Below the pieces are notes generated by a model that was not told where the DNA came from, searched no databases, and saw only the letters and a list, made by a program, of their open reading frames with translations. From Pseudomonadota bacterium (GTDB taxonomy: Bacteria > Pseudomonadota > Alphaproteobacteria > Rhizobiales > Rhizobiaceae), in contig JAEWLS010000036.1 of the NCBI GenBank assembly GCA_023457435.1, forward strand, positions 62,001 through 126,000: a stretch of 64,000 nucleotides of DNA, written 5' to 3'. Shown one piece after another: positions 42,444 to 50,762 of this stretch. Position numbers and translations under genes: made by a program. How positions within the stretch are numbered: position 1 is the first letter of the stretch; each line of letters starts with the position of its first letter.

Positions 42444-45400
42444 CCGATCTTCTCGCCGCCGCGCGGGCGCAGATTCGCGCCAATACATTCCCCAACGAAG
42501 GCGAGACGCTGGCGCGGCTGGTCAGACAGGCGGATCTGTCGCCGCCGCAGCGCGCGGCAATCTCGCGCCACGCGGCGGAACTGGTGGTCGCCGTGCGGGA
42601 ATCGGCCGATCCCCGACTGATGGAGGCGTTTCTCTCGGAATACGGGCTGTCTTCCAAGGAGGGCGTGGCGCTGATGTGCCTGGCGGAAGCGCTGCTGCGC
42701 GTGCCCGACGCCGAGACGATGGACGACCTGATCCGGGACAAGATCGCGCCGCACGACTGGTCCGCGCATTCGGGCGAGTCCGGATCGATCTTCGTCAACG
42801 CATCGACCTGGGCGCTTATGCTGACCGGGCGCGTGCTGGACGAGGGCGAGGGCGCTGTCGAACGCACCTTGCGCGGACTGGTCCGACGGCTTGGCGAGCC
42901 GGTGATCCGACGCGCGGTGGCTGCCGCGATGCGCGAACTGGGGGACAATTTCGTGCTGGGCCGCAGCATCGCCGAGGCGCTGAAGAACGGCCGTCCGCTG
43001 ACGCGCAAGGGCTACCTCTACTCGTTCGACATGCTCGGCGAGGCGGCGCTGACGGAGGCCGATGCACGCCGCTACCAGAAAGCCTATGCGGATGCGATCG
43101 AGGCGCTCGCGGGCGAGGCTGTGACCGACGACATCCGGAAGAACCCGGGCATCTCCGTGAAGCTCTCGGCACTGCATCCGCGATACGAGGTCTCACAGGC
43201 CGCCAAGATGCTGCCGAAGATGGCCGAGCGCCTGCTGTCGCTGTGCCAAGCGGCAAAGATGGCGCGAATCGGTCTTAACATCGATGCCGAGGAGGCCGAG
43301 CGGCTGGATCTCTCGCTCGACGTGATCGAGCGCGTGCTCACCGAGGAAAGCGTAGCCGGATGGGACGGGTTCGGCGTCGTCGTCCAGGCATACGGTCCGC
43401 GCGCCGGCTATGTCATCGACTGGCTGCACGCCCTTGCGGAGCGGCTCGATCGCCGGATCATGGTCCGCCTGGTCAAGGGCGCCTATTGGGACAGCGAGGT
43501 GAAGAAGGCGCAAGTGAACGGCCTGCCTGGCTATCCGGTGTTCACGCGCAAACCGAACACCGACGTTTCCTACATCGCCAATGCCCGCAAGCTGCTCGGA
43601 ATGACCGGGCGCATCTATCCGCAGTTCGCCACGCACAATGCGCATACGGTTGCGGCCATCCTGGCGATGGCGGACGACCGCACCTCGTTCGAGTTCCAGC
43701 GGCTGCATGGCATGGGCGAGGCGTTGCATGAGGAAGTGCGCCGCGCCGAAGGCACTCGCTGCCGCATCTATGCGCCGGTCGGCGCGCACGAGGATCTGCT
43801 TGCGTATCTCGTACGACGCCTGCTGGAGAACGGCGCGAATTCGTCCTTCGTCCACCAGATCGTGGACGAGGAGGTCGCGCCGGAAGCCATCGCGCGCGAC
43901 CCGTTCGCCGCGTTGGAGACCGGCGCAGCAGCGGCCAACCCCGCGATTCCAAGGCCTTCGGCAATATTCTTGCCGTACCGAATCAACTCTTCCGGCTACG
44001 ACGTCTCCGACCACGCCACGCTGCGCGGGCTCGCCGAGATGACCGAAAGGTTCGCGGCGCCGCATGCGTGGACGGCCACTCCGTTGCCCGAAGGCCCGAC
44101 GGAGCCGACGCGCACCATCGTCAATCCGGCGCGCACTGACGAGATCGTCGGCTTTGTAGTCGAGGCGGACGCAAGCCAAGTCGAACGGGCAGTCGGAATC
44201 GCGGCCATTGCGCAGCAGTCCTGGGCCGGGCGCCCCGTCGCAGAGCGAGCAGCAATCCTTCGCAGAGCGGCCGAACTTTACGAGGCAAACGCCGGGGAAT
44301 TTTTCGCGCTGTGCGCCCGCGAAGCCGGCAAGAACCTGCCCGACCGCATAGCGGAGCTGCGCGAGGCCGTCGACTTCCTGTGCTATTACGCTGCCGAAGC
44401 TGCAAAGGCGGAGGCCGACAGCGAGGCCCGCGGGGTCATCGCCTGCATATCGCCGTGGAACTTCCCGCTGGCGATCTTCACCGGGCAGGTGGCCGCGGCG
44501 CTGGCTGCCGGCAACGCCGTGATCGCAAAGCCTGCCGAGCAAACGCCGCTGATCGCACACCGCGCGGTCCAGCTGCTGTACGAGGCGGGCGTGCCGAGCG
44601 ATGTGCTTCACCTTCTGCCGGGCGACGGCGCCGCCGTCGGCGCGCCGCTGACCGCGGATCCGCGCATCGCCGGCGTCTGCTTCACCGGCTCCACCGAGGT
44701 TGCGCAGCTGATCGAGCGACAACTGTCGAAAACGGCCTCGCCCGAAGCCATGCTGATCGCCGAGACCGGCGGCCTCAACGCAATGATCGTGGACTCGACG
44801 GCTCTACCGGAACAGGCTGTCCGGGACGCGGTCGCTTCGGCCTTCCGCAGCGCCGGGCAGCGCTGCTCGGCGCTGCGCATCCTCTACGTGCAAAGGGATG
44901 TCGAGAAGAAGGTCGTGACCATGCTGCAGGGCGCCATGCAGGCGCTGAGGGTCGGCGACCCCTGGCAACTTGAAAGCGATGTAGGGCCTGTCATCGACGA
45001 CGACGCGCTTTACTCGATCGGTGAATACTGCCGGGCCAAGGAAGCGTCGGGCCAGCTCGTGGCCAAGCTGGCCGCGCCAAGCGGCGGCCGCTACGTCGCG
45101 CCACATATCCTGCGCGTATCCGGTATCGACGGACTGGAACGCGAGGTTTTCGGGCCGGTGCTGCACGTCGCCACCTTCGAGGCCGATCAGCTCGACGGAG
45201 TGATCGAGAGCATCAATGCGCGCGGCTACGGGCTGACATTCGGGTTGCACACGCGCATCGACGCCCGCGTCCAGCACGTGCTCGAGCGCGTCCATTCGGG
45301 CAACATCTACGTAAACCGCAACCAGATCGGCGCGGTGGTGGGCTCGCAGCCCTTCGGCGGGGAGGGCCTGTCGGGGACGGGACCCAAGGCCGGCGGGCCG

Positions 45401-46039
45401 CACTACCTGCCGCGCTTCCGAAAGGCTGCCGCGGCGCCTTCGACGCTTCGCACAGCCGGCGCCGAGGTCGGCAAAATCGCGATGCCCGACGCCCGCGACT
45501 GGGCAATGCGCGGCGACCGTATCGCGGCGTTGCGCAAGATGCTGCGGGGCAGGGCGGCCGACGCGGTAACGGCGGCAGCCTCGCTTGATTTCGGTCCGGT
45601 CGATCTTCCGGGACCTACCGGCGAGGCGAACTCGCTGCTGCTCGTGCCACGCGGACCGGTGCTTTGCCTGGGCGTCGATGCCGACTCGCTCCTGGCTCAT
45701 GTGGTTCAGGCGCTTGCATGTGGGAACCCGGTGATCGCGGTCGCGCCAGGGGCAAGCTCCGCGCTGCAGCCGCTGCTCGGCAAGGATTTGCCGCTCATCG
45801 CGCGTGACGGCCAGGCAGCGCGGTCGCTTCTGCTGGAGGAGGCGGTACGGGTCGTCGCACTCAACGCAGATCCGCGCGATCAGCGTGCGGTGCGACAGAC
45901 ACTGGCGGAGCGGGATGGTCCTATCGTGCGCCTCGTGACGGAGGCCATCGATCCGATGGCATTCGTTCACGAGCGATCGATCTGCGTCGACACCACCGCT
46001 GCGGGTGGCAACGCCACGCTGCTTGCGGCGAGTGATTAA
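42440..46039 (+). CDS. putA: bifunctional proline dehydrogenase / P5C dehydrogenase PutA
   Basis: A 1199-aa bifunctional enzyme. The FAD proline dehydrogenase barrel (about 100-480) shows KLSALHPRYE, VRLVKGAYWD and FATHNAHTV. The aldehyde dehydrogenase part (about 530-1000) shows Glu775 in AETGG and Cys809 in GQRCSALR. A C-terminal accessory domain follows. It turns proline into glutamate. There is no ribbon-helix-helix DNA-binding lead, so it is not an autoregulator, and no putR-like gene is adjacent. ATG 42440 overlaps the MauG-like stop by 4 bases. The promoter of hemP begins right after its stop codon. Confidence 0.95.
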   Translation: MTDLLAAARAQIRANTFPNEGETLARLVRQADLSPPQRAAISRHAAELVVAVRESADPRLMEAFLSEYGLSSKEGVALMCLAEALLRVPDAETMDDLIRDKIAPHDWSAHSGESGSIFVNASTWALMLTGRVLDEGEGAVERTLRGLVRRLGEPVIRRAVAAAMRELGDNFVLGRSIAEALKNGRPLTRKGYLYSFDMLGEAALTEADARRYQKAYADAIEALAGEAVTDDIRKNPGISVKLSALHPRYEVSQAAKMLPKMAERLLSLCQAAKMARIGLNIDAEEAERLDLSLDVIERVLTEESVAGWDGFGVVVQAYGPRAGYVIDWLHALAERLDRRIMVRLVKGAYWDSEVKKAQVNGLPGYPVFTRKPNTDVSYIANARKLLGMTGRIYPQFATHNAHTVAAILAMADDRTSFEFQRLHGMGEALHEEVRRAEGTRCRIYAPVGAHEDLLAYLVRRLLENGANSSFVHQIVDEEVAPEAIARDPFAALETGAAAANPAIPRPSAIFLPYRINSSGYDVSDHATLRGLAEMTERFAAPHAWTATPLPEGPTEPTRTIVNPARTDEIVGFVVEADASQVERAVGIAAIAQQSWAGRPVAERAAILRRAAELYEANAGEFFALCAREAGKNLPDRIAELREAVDFLCYYAAEAAKAEADSEARGVIACISPWNFPLAIFTGQVAAALAAGNAVIAKPAEQTPLIAHRAVQLLYEAGVPSDVLHLLPGDGAAVGAPLTADPRIAGVCFTGSTEVAQLIERQLSKTASPEAMLIAETGGLNAMIVDSTALPEQAVRDAVASAFRSAGQRCSALRILYVQRDVEKKVVTMLQGAMQALRVGDPWQLESDVGPVIDDDALYSIGEYCRAKEASGQLVAKLAAPSGGRYVAPHILRVSGIDGLEREVFGPVLHVATFEADQLDGVIESINARGYGLTFGLHTRIDARVQHVLERVHSGNIYVNRNQIGAVVGSQPFGGEGLSGTGPKAGGPHYLPRFRKAAAAPSTLRTAGAEVGKIAMPDARDWAMRGDRIAALRKMLRGRAADAVTAAASLDFGPVDLPGPTGEANSLLLVPRGPVLCLGVDADSLLAHVVQALACGNPVIAVAPGASSALQPLLGKDLPLIARDGQAARSLLLEEAVRVVALNADPRDQRAVRQTLAERDGPIVRLVTEAIDPMAFVHERSICVDTTAAGGNATLLAASD

Positions 46040-46041
46040 AC

Positions 46042-46057
46042 TTGACAACTACGCTCA
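46042..46057 (+). promoter_or_regulatory. candidate hemP promoter with RirA (IRO-type) box
   Basis: TTGACA at 46042-46047 is a perfect -35 element. TGA-N9-TCA (46043-46057), the pattern known for RirA sites, overlaps it, so bound RirA would hide the promoter. The -10 is not obvious. rirA itself lies 300 bases downstream. Confidence 0.55.
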
Positions 46058-46135
46058 TGTATTGTGATTTCGACGGTGTTCGACCCAGCGAAACGCGTCC
46101 CTGACGTACTGGGCGGCCGAAGAGAGGGCACACCG

Positions 46136-46336
46136 ATGAACAGTCATGTCAGGTTCGAGAATCGCGCATACATCCCGGCGGTCGATCCGTTGCGGGTCCG
46201 CGCGACACTGGCGCAGCAGCGCACGCTCTCCAGCCAGTCGCTTTTCGAGGGAAGAACAGAGATCTCGATCGACCACGGCGGCGCGATCTACCGGCTGAAG
46301 ATCACCCGCCAAGGCAAGCTGATTCTCAACAAGTAG
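46136..46336 (+). CDS. hemP: hemin uptake protein HemP
   Basis: A 66-aa protein of the HemP/HmuP family, recognised by the C-terminal core LFEGRTEISIDHGG and IYRLKITRQGKLILNK. It is needed for haem uptake and in rhizobia activates the haem receptor gene. The ATG at 46136 starts the usual length; a longer in-frame start adds a lead not seen in the family. It lies tail to tail with rirA, 8 bases apart. No haem receptor or transporter is adjacent, so it acts on genes elsewhere. Confidence 0.9.
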   Translation: MNSHVRFENRAYIPAVDPLRVRATLAQQRTLSSQSLFEGRTEISIDHGGAIYRLKITRQGKLILNK

Positions 46337-46344
46337 CGCGCGAT

Positions 46345-46806
46345 CTAGACCGCCACGGCGCGGGGCATCATCTCCTCGATGCCCAGCAGGCCGCGCATCG
46401 ACGGCCGTGCGTTGACCAGGTCGGCGATCGAGTAGCCGGCGAGAACCTCGAAGAAGGCACCCAGCGCCTTGCGCAGAGCCTCGTTTAGCGCGCAGGAATC
46501 GACCAGCGGGCAGTCGGCCGCGTCGCTCTCGAAGCACTCGGCCATCGCGAAGTTTTCTTCGGTGACCCGCACCGTGTCGAGCAGAGTGATCTCGCTTGCC
46601 GGGCGGCCGAGGCGTACGCCGCCGTTGCGCCCGCGAACCGTCTCGACCAGCCCATGCTCGACCAGCGGCTGCAGAATCTTGAACAGGAAGAGTTCAGAGA
46701 CCGAGTAGGCCGCGGCGATTTCAGGAACACGGCTCAAACGGCCGTTGTTGGCCGCGCAGTACATCAGGATACGGATGGCGTAGTTGGTCTGGCGGGTCAG
46801 CCGCAT
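46345..46806 (-). CDS. rirA: iron-responsive Rrf2 regulator RirA
   Basis: A 153-aa Rrf2-family repressor. The N-terminal winged helix MRLTRQTNYAIRILMYCAAN and VRGRNGGVRL wing match RirA. Three cysteines, C91, C99 and C105 (ECFESDAADCPLVDSC), are the Fe-S cluster ligands. With a cluster it represses iron uptake genes; when iron or cluster is lost, repression ends. An Irr-box-like and a RirA-box-like site lie in the 143-base gap upstream. It is divergent from the DUF445 gene. Cytoplasmic, homodimeric by family. Confidence 0.95.
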   Translation of the reverse strand: MRLTRQTNYAIRILMYCAANNGRLSRVPEIAAAYSVSELFLFKILQPLVEHGLVETVRGRNGGVRLGRPASEITLLDTVRVTEENFAMAECFESDAADCPLVDSCALNEALRKALGAFFEVLAGYSIADLVNARPSMRGLLGIEEMMPRAVAV

Positions 46807-46845
46807 GAGATCGTCCTTGCAGTGCTGGCGGACTATGGCCGAAAG

Positions 46846-46862
46846 TTTAGAACAATTCCAGA
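46846..46862. promoter_or_regulatory. Irr-box (ICE) like site upstream of rirA
   Basis: TTTAGAA-CAA-TTCCAGA: the left arm matches the Irr consensus fully and the right arm at 5 of 7 positions. It lies 40-56 bases upstream of the rirA start, a position suited to control of rirA. Confidence 0.5.
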
Positions 46863-46878
46863 TGTCGCGTGGAATTTA

Positions 46879-46893
46879 TGAGTGCCACGGTCA
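46879..46893. promoter_or_regulatory. IRO-type TGA-N9-TCA site upstream of rirA
   Basis: TGA, nine bases, TCA, the short pattern of RirA boxes, 73 bases upstream of rirA. The pattern is short and may occur by chance; its location is the main support. Confidence 0.35.
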
Positions 46894-46949
46894 TCTTCTG
46901 AACTGGCGGCGCGTTGCGCGGGGCACGAACCGGCCCTAACTCCATCGCC

Positions 46950-48239
46950 ATGGCCGAGTTTCCCATAACCGACCCTGTCGACGCTGCAAACGCCATCGAC
47001 CACGAGAAGCGCGCAGCGCTGCGGCGGACGAAGCTGCTCGCGACGATGGCGCTGGCGCTGTGCGTGGCGATCTTTCTCACGGCGCGCAGTTTCGAGGCCC
47101 GGTTTCCCGGCCTCGCCTACGTCGCGGCGTTCTTCGAGGCGGCGGCGATCGGCGGCATAGCGGACTGGTACGCGGTCGTTGTCCTGTTCAGGCATCCGCT
47201 CGGCCTGCCCATCCCGCATACGGCAATCATCCCGCGCAATCAGTCGCGAATCGCGGACAATCTGGGACGCTTCATCGAGGCGAACTTCCTGTCATCGGAT
47301 CCGGTGAAGGCAAGGCTGCGCGAGATCGACTTCGCCGCGCTCGTGTCGGACTGGCTATCCGACGCGCGGCGCTCGCAGGGCCTGTCGAGCTACGTGGCGC
47401 GCATGGCGCCGCAGATGCTCGTCGCGGTCGAGGGCTCGGGGCTTTCGACGTTCCTCACACAGCGCATCGGGGAGCAGCTCGACCGGGTCCAGCTTGCACC
47501 GCTCGCGGCGAATCTCCTCGAGTCGCTGACCGCTGACGGCCGCCACCAGCGGCTGCTCGACCGGCTGCTCGGCATCTTCGGCCGGTTCCTCTCCGACGAG
47601 ACCGCGCAGGCTTCGCTGCGGGACAGAATACGGGAGGAGCTTCCGACGCTGGCGAACCTGTTTCGCGCCGACGCCTATCTCCTGAAGAAGATCATCGGCG
47701 CCGCGGGCTCGCTGATCGAGGAGGTGCGGGCCGACCCGCAGCATCCGATGCGGCTGGAGTTCGACCGTTTCGTTGCGGAGTTCGTGCGCGAGCTGCGCGA
47801 ATCCCCCGAGATGGCGAAGCGAGCGGAGAAGCTGAAGCGCGACCTGCTGGCGCGGCCGGAGGTCACCGGACTTGCCGCCGAACTGTGGGCCGGCCTGCGC
47901 AGCTTCGTAGCGGCGGAGTCGGAGGCGCCGGATTCCATGCTTCGCGGCCGGCTCTCCGAGCTGTTCGTAACCGCGGGCAGTCAGCTCGCTTCGGATCCGG
48001 ACATGCGCAAGGACATGAACGACGGCTTCGTCGTCGCGCTTTCGTCCTTCGTCGAGAACCGCAAGAGCGACGTGGCGCGCTTCATCTCCGATCAGGTCAA
48101 CGCATGGGACCTCGGACAGCTGACGACGCTGATCGAGCTCAACATCGGCCGCGACCTCCAGTACATCCGGTTCAACGGAATGATCGTCGGAGGGCTCGCG
48201 GGCCTGCTCCTTCACATCCTCGAAGGCGCCGTCTTCTGA
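46950..48239 (+). CDS. DUF445 family membrane protein
   Basis: A 429-aa protein with an N-terminal hydrophobic helix (LLATMALALCVAIFLTA), then VAAFFEAAAIGGIADWYAVVVLFRHPLGLPIPHTAIIPRNQSRIADNLG, the DUF445 hallmark. Long amphipathic helical repeats follow, and a C-terminal helix (IVGGLAGLLLHILEG) could re-enter the membrane. The family (YjiN-like) has no defined function. It is divergent from rirA, so the iron-box-like sites could also affect it. gltX begins 52 bases after its stop. Confidence 0.88.
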   Translation: MAEFPITDPVDAANAIDHEKRAALRRTKLLATMALALCVAIFLTARSFEARFPGLAYVAAFFEAAAIGGIADWYAVVVLFRHPLGLPIPHTAIIPRNQSRIADNLGRFIEANFLSSDPVKARLREIDFAALVSDWLSDARRSQGLSSYVARMAPQMLVAVEGSGLSTFLTQRIGEQLDRVQLAPLAANLLESLTADGRHQRLLDRLLGIFGRFLSDETAQASLRDRIREELPTLANLFRADAYLLKKIIGAAGSLIEEVRADPQHPMRLEFDRFVAEFVRELRESPEMAKRAEKLKRDLLARPEVTGLAAELWAGLRSFVAAESEAPDSMLRGRLSELFVTAGSQLASDPDMRKDMNDGFVVALSSFVENRKSDVARFISDQVNAWDLGQLTTLIELNIGRDLQYIRFNGMIVGGLAGLLLHILEGAVF

Positions 48240-48291
48240 CGCGGCGCCCACGCACACTTGATCGCTGCAAGGGCGTCGGCTAGGCCGCAGC

Positions 48292-49662
48292 ATGTCCGCA
48301 AAAGTCCGCTTCGCGCCTTCGCCCACCGGCAAGATCCATATCGGCAACGCGCGCACCGCGCTGTTCAACTGGCTCTACGCGAAGCGCAATGGCGGGTCGT
48401 TCCTGCTGCGCTTCGACGATACCGACACGGCACGCTCCACACGGGAGAACGCGGACTCGATCGCGGAAGACCTGGCGTGGTTGGGCATCCGTCCCGACGC
48501 CGTCATCCGCCAGTCCGACCGCTTCGCGCATTACGACCGTGCGGCGGACCGTCTGAAGAAAGCGGGCCTGCTCTACGCATGTTACGAGACCGCCGAAGAA
48601 CTCGAGCTTCGACGGAGGGTGCAGCTTTCCCGCAAGCTGCCGCCAGTCTACGGGCGCGAGTCGCTGAACCTGTCGGAAGCCGATCGGCAGAAACTCGAGG
48701 CAGGCGGCAGGCGGCCGCACTGGCGGTTCCTGCTGCCGAACTTCGACGGCGACCCGTCGCGACCGAGGCGGACGGAAGCGGTCTGGGACGATCTCGTCCG
48801 CGGGCGGCAGGTCGTGGACCTGTCGTCCCTGTCAGACCCGGTGATGATCCGCGAGGACGGCACCTATCTCTACACTTTCACTTCAGTGGTCGACGACATC
48901 GAGACCGCGATCAGCCACGTCATCCGCGGCGAGGACCACGTAACGAACACGGGCGCGCAACTGGCGCTGTTCCGTGCGCTCGGTGCCGAGCCGCCAGCCT
49001 TTGGCCACCACAACCTGCTGACGACAAGCAGCGGCGAGGGGCTGTCCAAGCGCAGAGGCGCGCTGTCGCTCGCATCCCTTCGGGCCGATGGGATCGAGCC
49101 GATGGCGGTGGCGTCGCTCGCGGTACTCACAGGCACCTCGGAAAACGTTACCGCGGCGACCAGCATGGAGGAACTCGCGGAACGCTTCGATCTTGCTTCG
49201 ACCTCGAAGGGTGCGGCGAAATTCGATCCGGCAGATCTGATGTCGCTCAACCGCGCGCTCCTGCGCCAGATGTCGTTTTCCTCGGTGGAAGAGCGGTTGT
49301 CGCGTAACGGGATAGCGGGACCTTCTGCCGAGCCGTTCTGGCTCGCGATTCGGGGCAATATCGATCGCGTCGCCGACACCATCGTCTGGTGGAACGTGGT
49401 GCAGTCGCCGCCTGCCGGACTTGAGCTGAGCGAAGCAGATCGCGACTTCGTGCGCCTGGCATTCGACCTGCTGCCGCCAGAGCCCTGGGACCGGACCACG
49501 TTCAAGACGTGGGTAGACGCCGCGAAGGCGGCGAGCGGTCGCTCGGGCAAACAGCTCTTTCAGCCGCTCAGGATGGCCCTTACCGGATTTCCCTCTGGGC
49601 CGGAGCTCGCAGATCTATTGCCGCTTCTGGGTCGGGCAAGAACGCTGGCCCGACGACCCTGA
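48292..49662 (+). CDS. gltX: glutamate--tRNA ligase
   Basis: A 456-aa class I aminoacyl-tRNA synthetase. It has APSPTGKIHIGN (HIGH motif as HIGN, 16-19), RFDDTD, and LSKRRG (251-256) as the KMSKS loop. It charges tRNA-Glu and, in bacteria without GlnRS, often tRNA-Gln. The length and motifs fit the shorter second GluRS type of alphaproteobacteria, which usually carry two gltX genes. The last 83 bases overlap the convergent DUF2865 gene. Confidence 0.93.
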   Translation: MSAKVRFAPSPTGKIHIGNARTALFNWLYAKRNGGSFLLRFDDTDTARSTRENADSIAEDLAWLGIRPDAVIRQSDRFAHYDRAADRLKKAGLLYACYETAEELELRRRVQLSRKLPPVYGRESLNLSEADRQKLEAGGRRPHWRFLLPNFDGDPSRPRRTEAVWDDLVRGRQVVDLSSLSDPVMIREDGTYLYTFTSVVDDIETAISHVIRGEDHVTNTGAQLALFRALGAEPPAFGHHNLLTTSSGEGLSKRRGALSLASLRADGIEPMAVASLAVLTGTSENVTAATSMEELAERFDLASTSKGAAKFDPADLMSLNRALLRQMSFSSVEERLSRNGIAGPSAEPFWLAIRGNIDRVADTIVWWNVVQSPPAGLELSEADRDFVRLAFDLLPPEPWDRTTFKTWVDAAKAASGRSGKQLFQPLRMALTGFPSGPELADLLPLLGRARTLARRP

Positions 49663-50698
49663 TGGCCCGCGGTGCGGTTTCCGCGATGGAGGCGACAGGC
49701 ATCTCGGCTTCGGGCTGTGGGGGCGTCATCAGCACCTTGAGCGTCGCGACGTCGAGGCCGGCTGTCCGGTTCGCCGCGGTTTCGGGGTCCTCCGCCGAAT
49801 CCGGGCGGGGCGTCGGCACGGCAGCGCGATCCGACTCCGTATCCGGGTCGGCTGAGTCTCCGGCGATGATCGAATAGGCCTTCGCGGCGCCGCAGGCGCA
49901 GCCCTCCGGCCGCACGAAATCTGCTTCCTTGTAGTCGAAAGCGGTCGGCAGGTCGGCGTATGGCTGACGCGTCGCCACAGAGATCATCTGGTCCGATTCT
50001 TCACTTGGAACCCGATGGTAGTACAGTGCCACATCGGTGCCGGGGCACATCGCCGCGCAGGCCTTGCTGTCGCGATCGAAATTTCCGCGCGACGACGAAT
50101 AGGAAATCGGGAAGAAATAGCCGTCGCAGGTGCGCACGCAGAGGGTTCGGAAGTTCCCGCCTGCCCATGCCGTCCCCCCGCCCGATCCGGGGCGTTCTAG
50201 AACTCCGCCAGGAATCTGCGTCGTCTCTTCCTGGGCGCCGAAAATGCGCTCGAAAAGTGTCGGCTTGCGCTGGTCACCGATGCTTGCAGTGCGATCCCCG
50301 CCACGGCAGCCAGTGTCGCGCAAAGCGGCGAGGATACGCGCTTGTTCGCTCTTGTTGCCGCGGGAACCCATGGACCCCCGCGTCTGCTCGAGCTCGAAAA
50401 GATTGCGCTCCATCCGCGCCAGCGTGGATTTCACACCGCTGCATTCCGCGCGGAACGACAGGAAGCCGCAGCCGAGGTCGTCGCGCTGGGCGCGCACCTT
50501 GGCAATCTGCTGCTGCTGCTGGAGGATGGCCTTGTCGTAACTTCGCGTTTGCGTGGCGGCGGGCTTGCTGGCTGCGGCCAGGCTTGCCTCCAATTTCCGG
50601 CATTGGGCCGCGGTCGCAGCCGCGGCGACATCGGCCGCCACCAAGGTATAGAGGAAAGCTGCCCCGGCCCACGCCGCGACGCGCCCGATCGAAGCCAT
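49580..50698 (-). CDS. DUF2865 domain secreted protein
   Basis: A 372-aa exported protein. A signal peptide (about 1-28) is followed by a coiled coil (about 35-105: AQCRKLEASLAA...LQQQQQIAKVRAQRDDL). The Cys-rich DUF2865 core follows, with RTLCVRTCDGYFFPISYSSS, ACAAMCPGTDVALYYHR and GCACGAAKAYS, and then a Pro/Asp-rich tail. The family is confined mainly to Hyphomicrobiales and uncharacterised. Its C-terminal 27 codons are antisense to the end of gltX. Confidence 0.88.
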   Translation of the reverse strand: MASIGRVAAWAGAAFLYTLVAADVAAAATAAQCRKLEASLAAASKPAATQTRSYDKAILQQQQQIAKVRAQRDDLGCGFLSFRAECSGVKSTLARMERNLFELEQTRGSMGSRGNKSEQARILAALRDTGCRGGDRTASIGDQRKPTLFERIFGAQEETTQIPGGVLERPGSGGGTAWAGGNFRTLCVRTCDGYFFPISYSSSRGNFDRDSKACAAMCPGTDVALYYHRVPSEESDQMISVATRQPYADLPTAFDYKEADFVRPEGCACGAAKAYSIIAGDSADPDTESDRAAVPTPRPDSAEDPETAANRTAGLDVATLKVLMTPPQPEAEMPVASIAETAPRAIRVVGPAFLPDPEAAIDLRAPAQREIR

Positions 50699-50762
50699 GA
50701 ATGCCCGCCCGCGAATCGTCTGTCAGCGTGATAGCGCGGACGGGGTTAACCTTTTGTTGACG

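Noticed and set aside
43193..44722. 509-codon open frame on the minus strand
   Set aside because: Antisense to putA.
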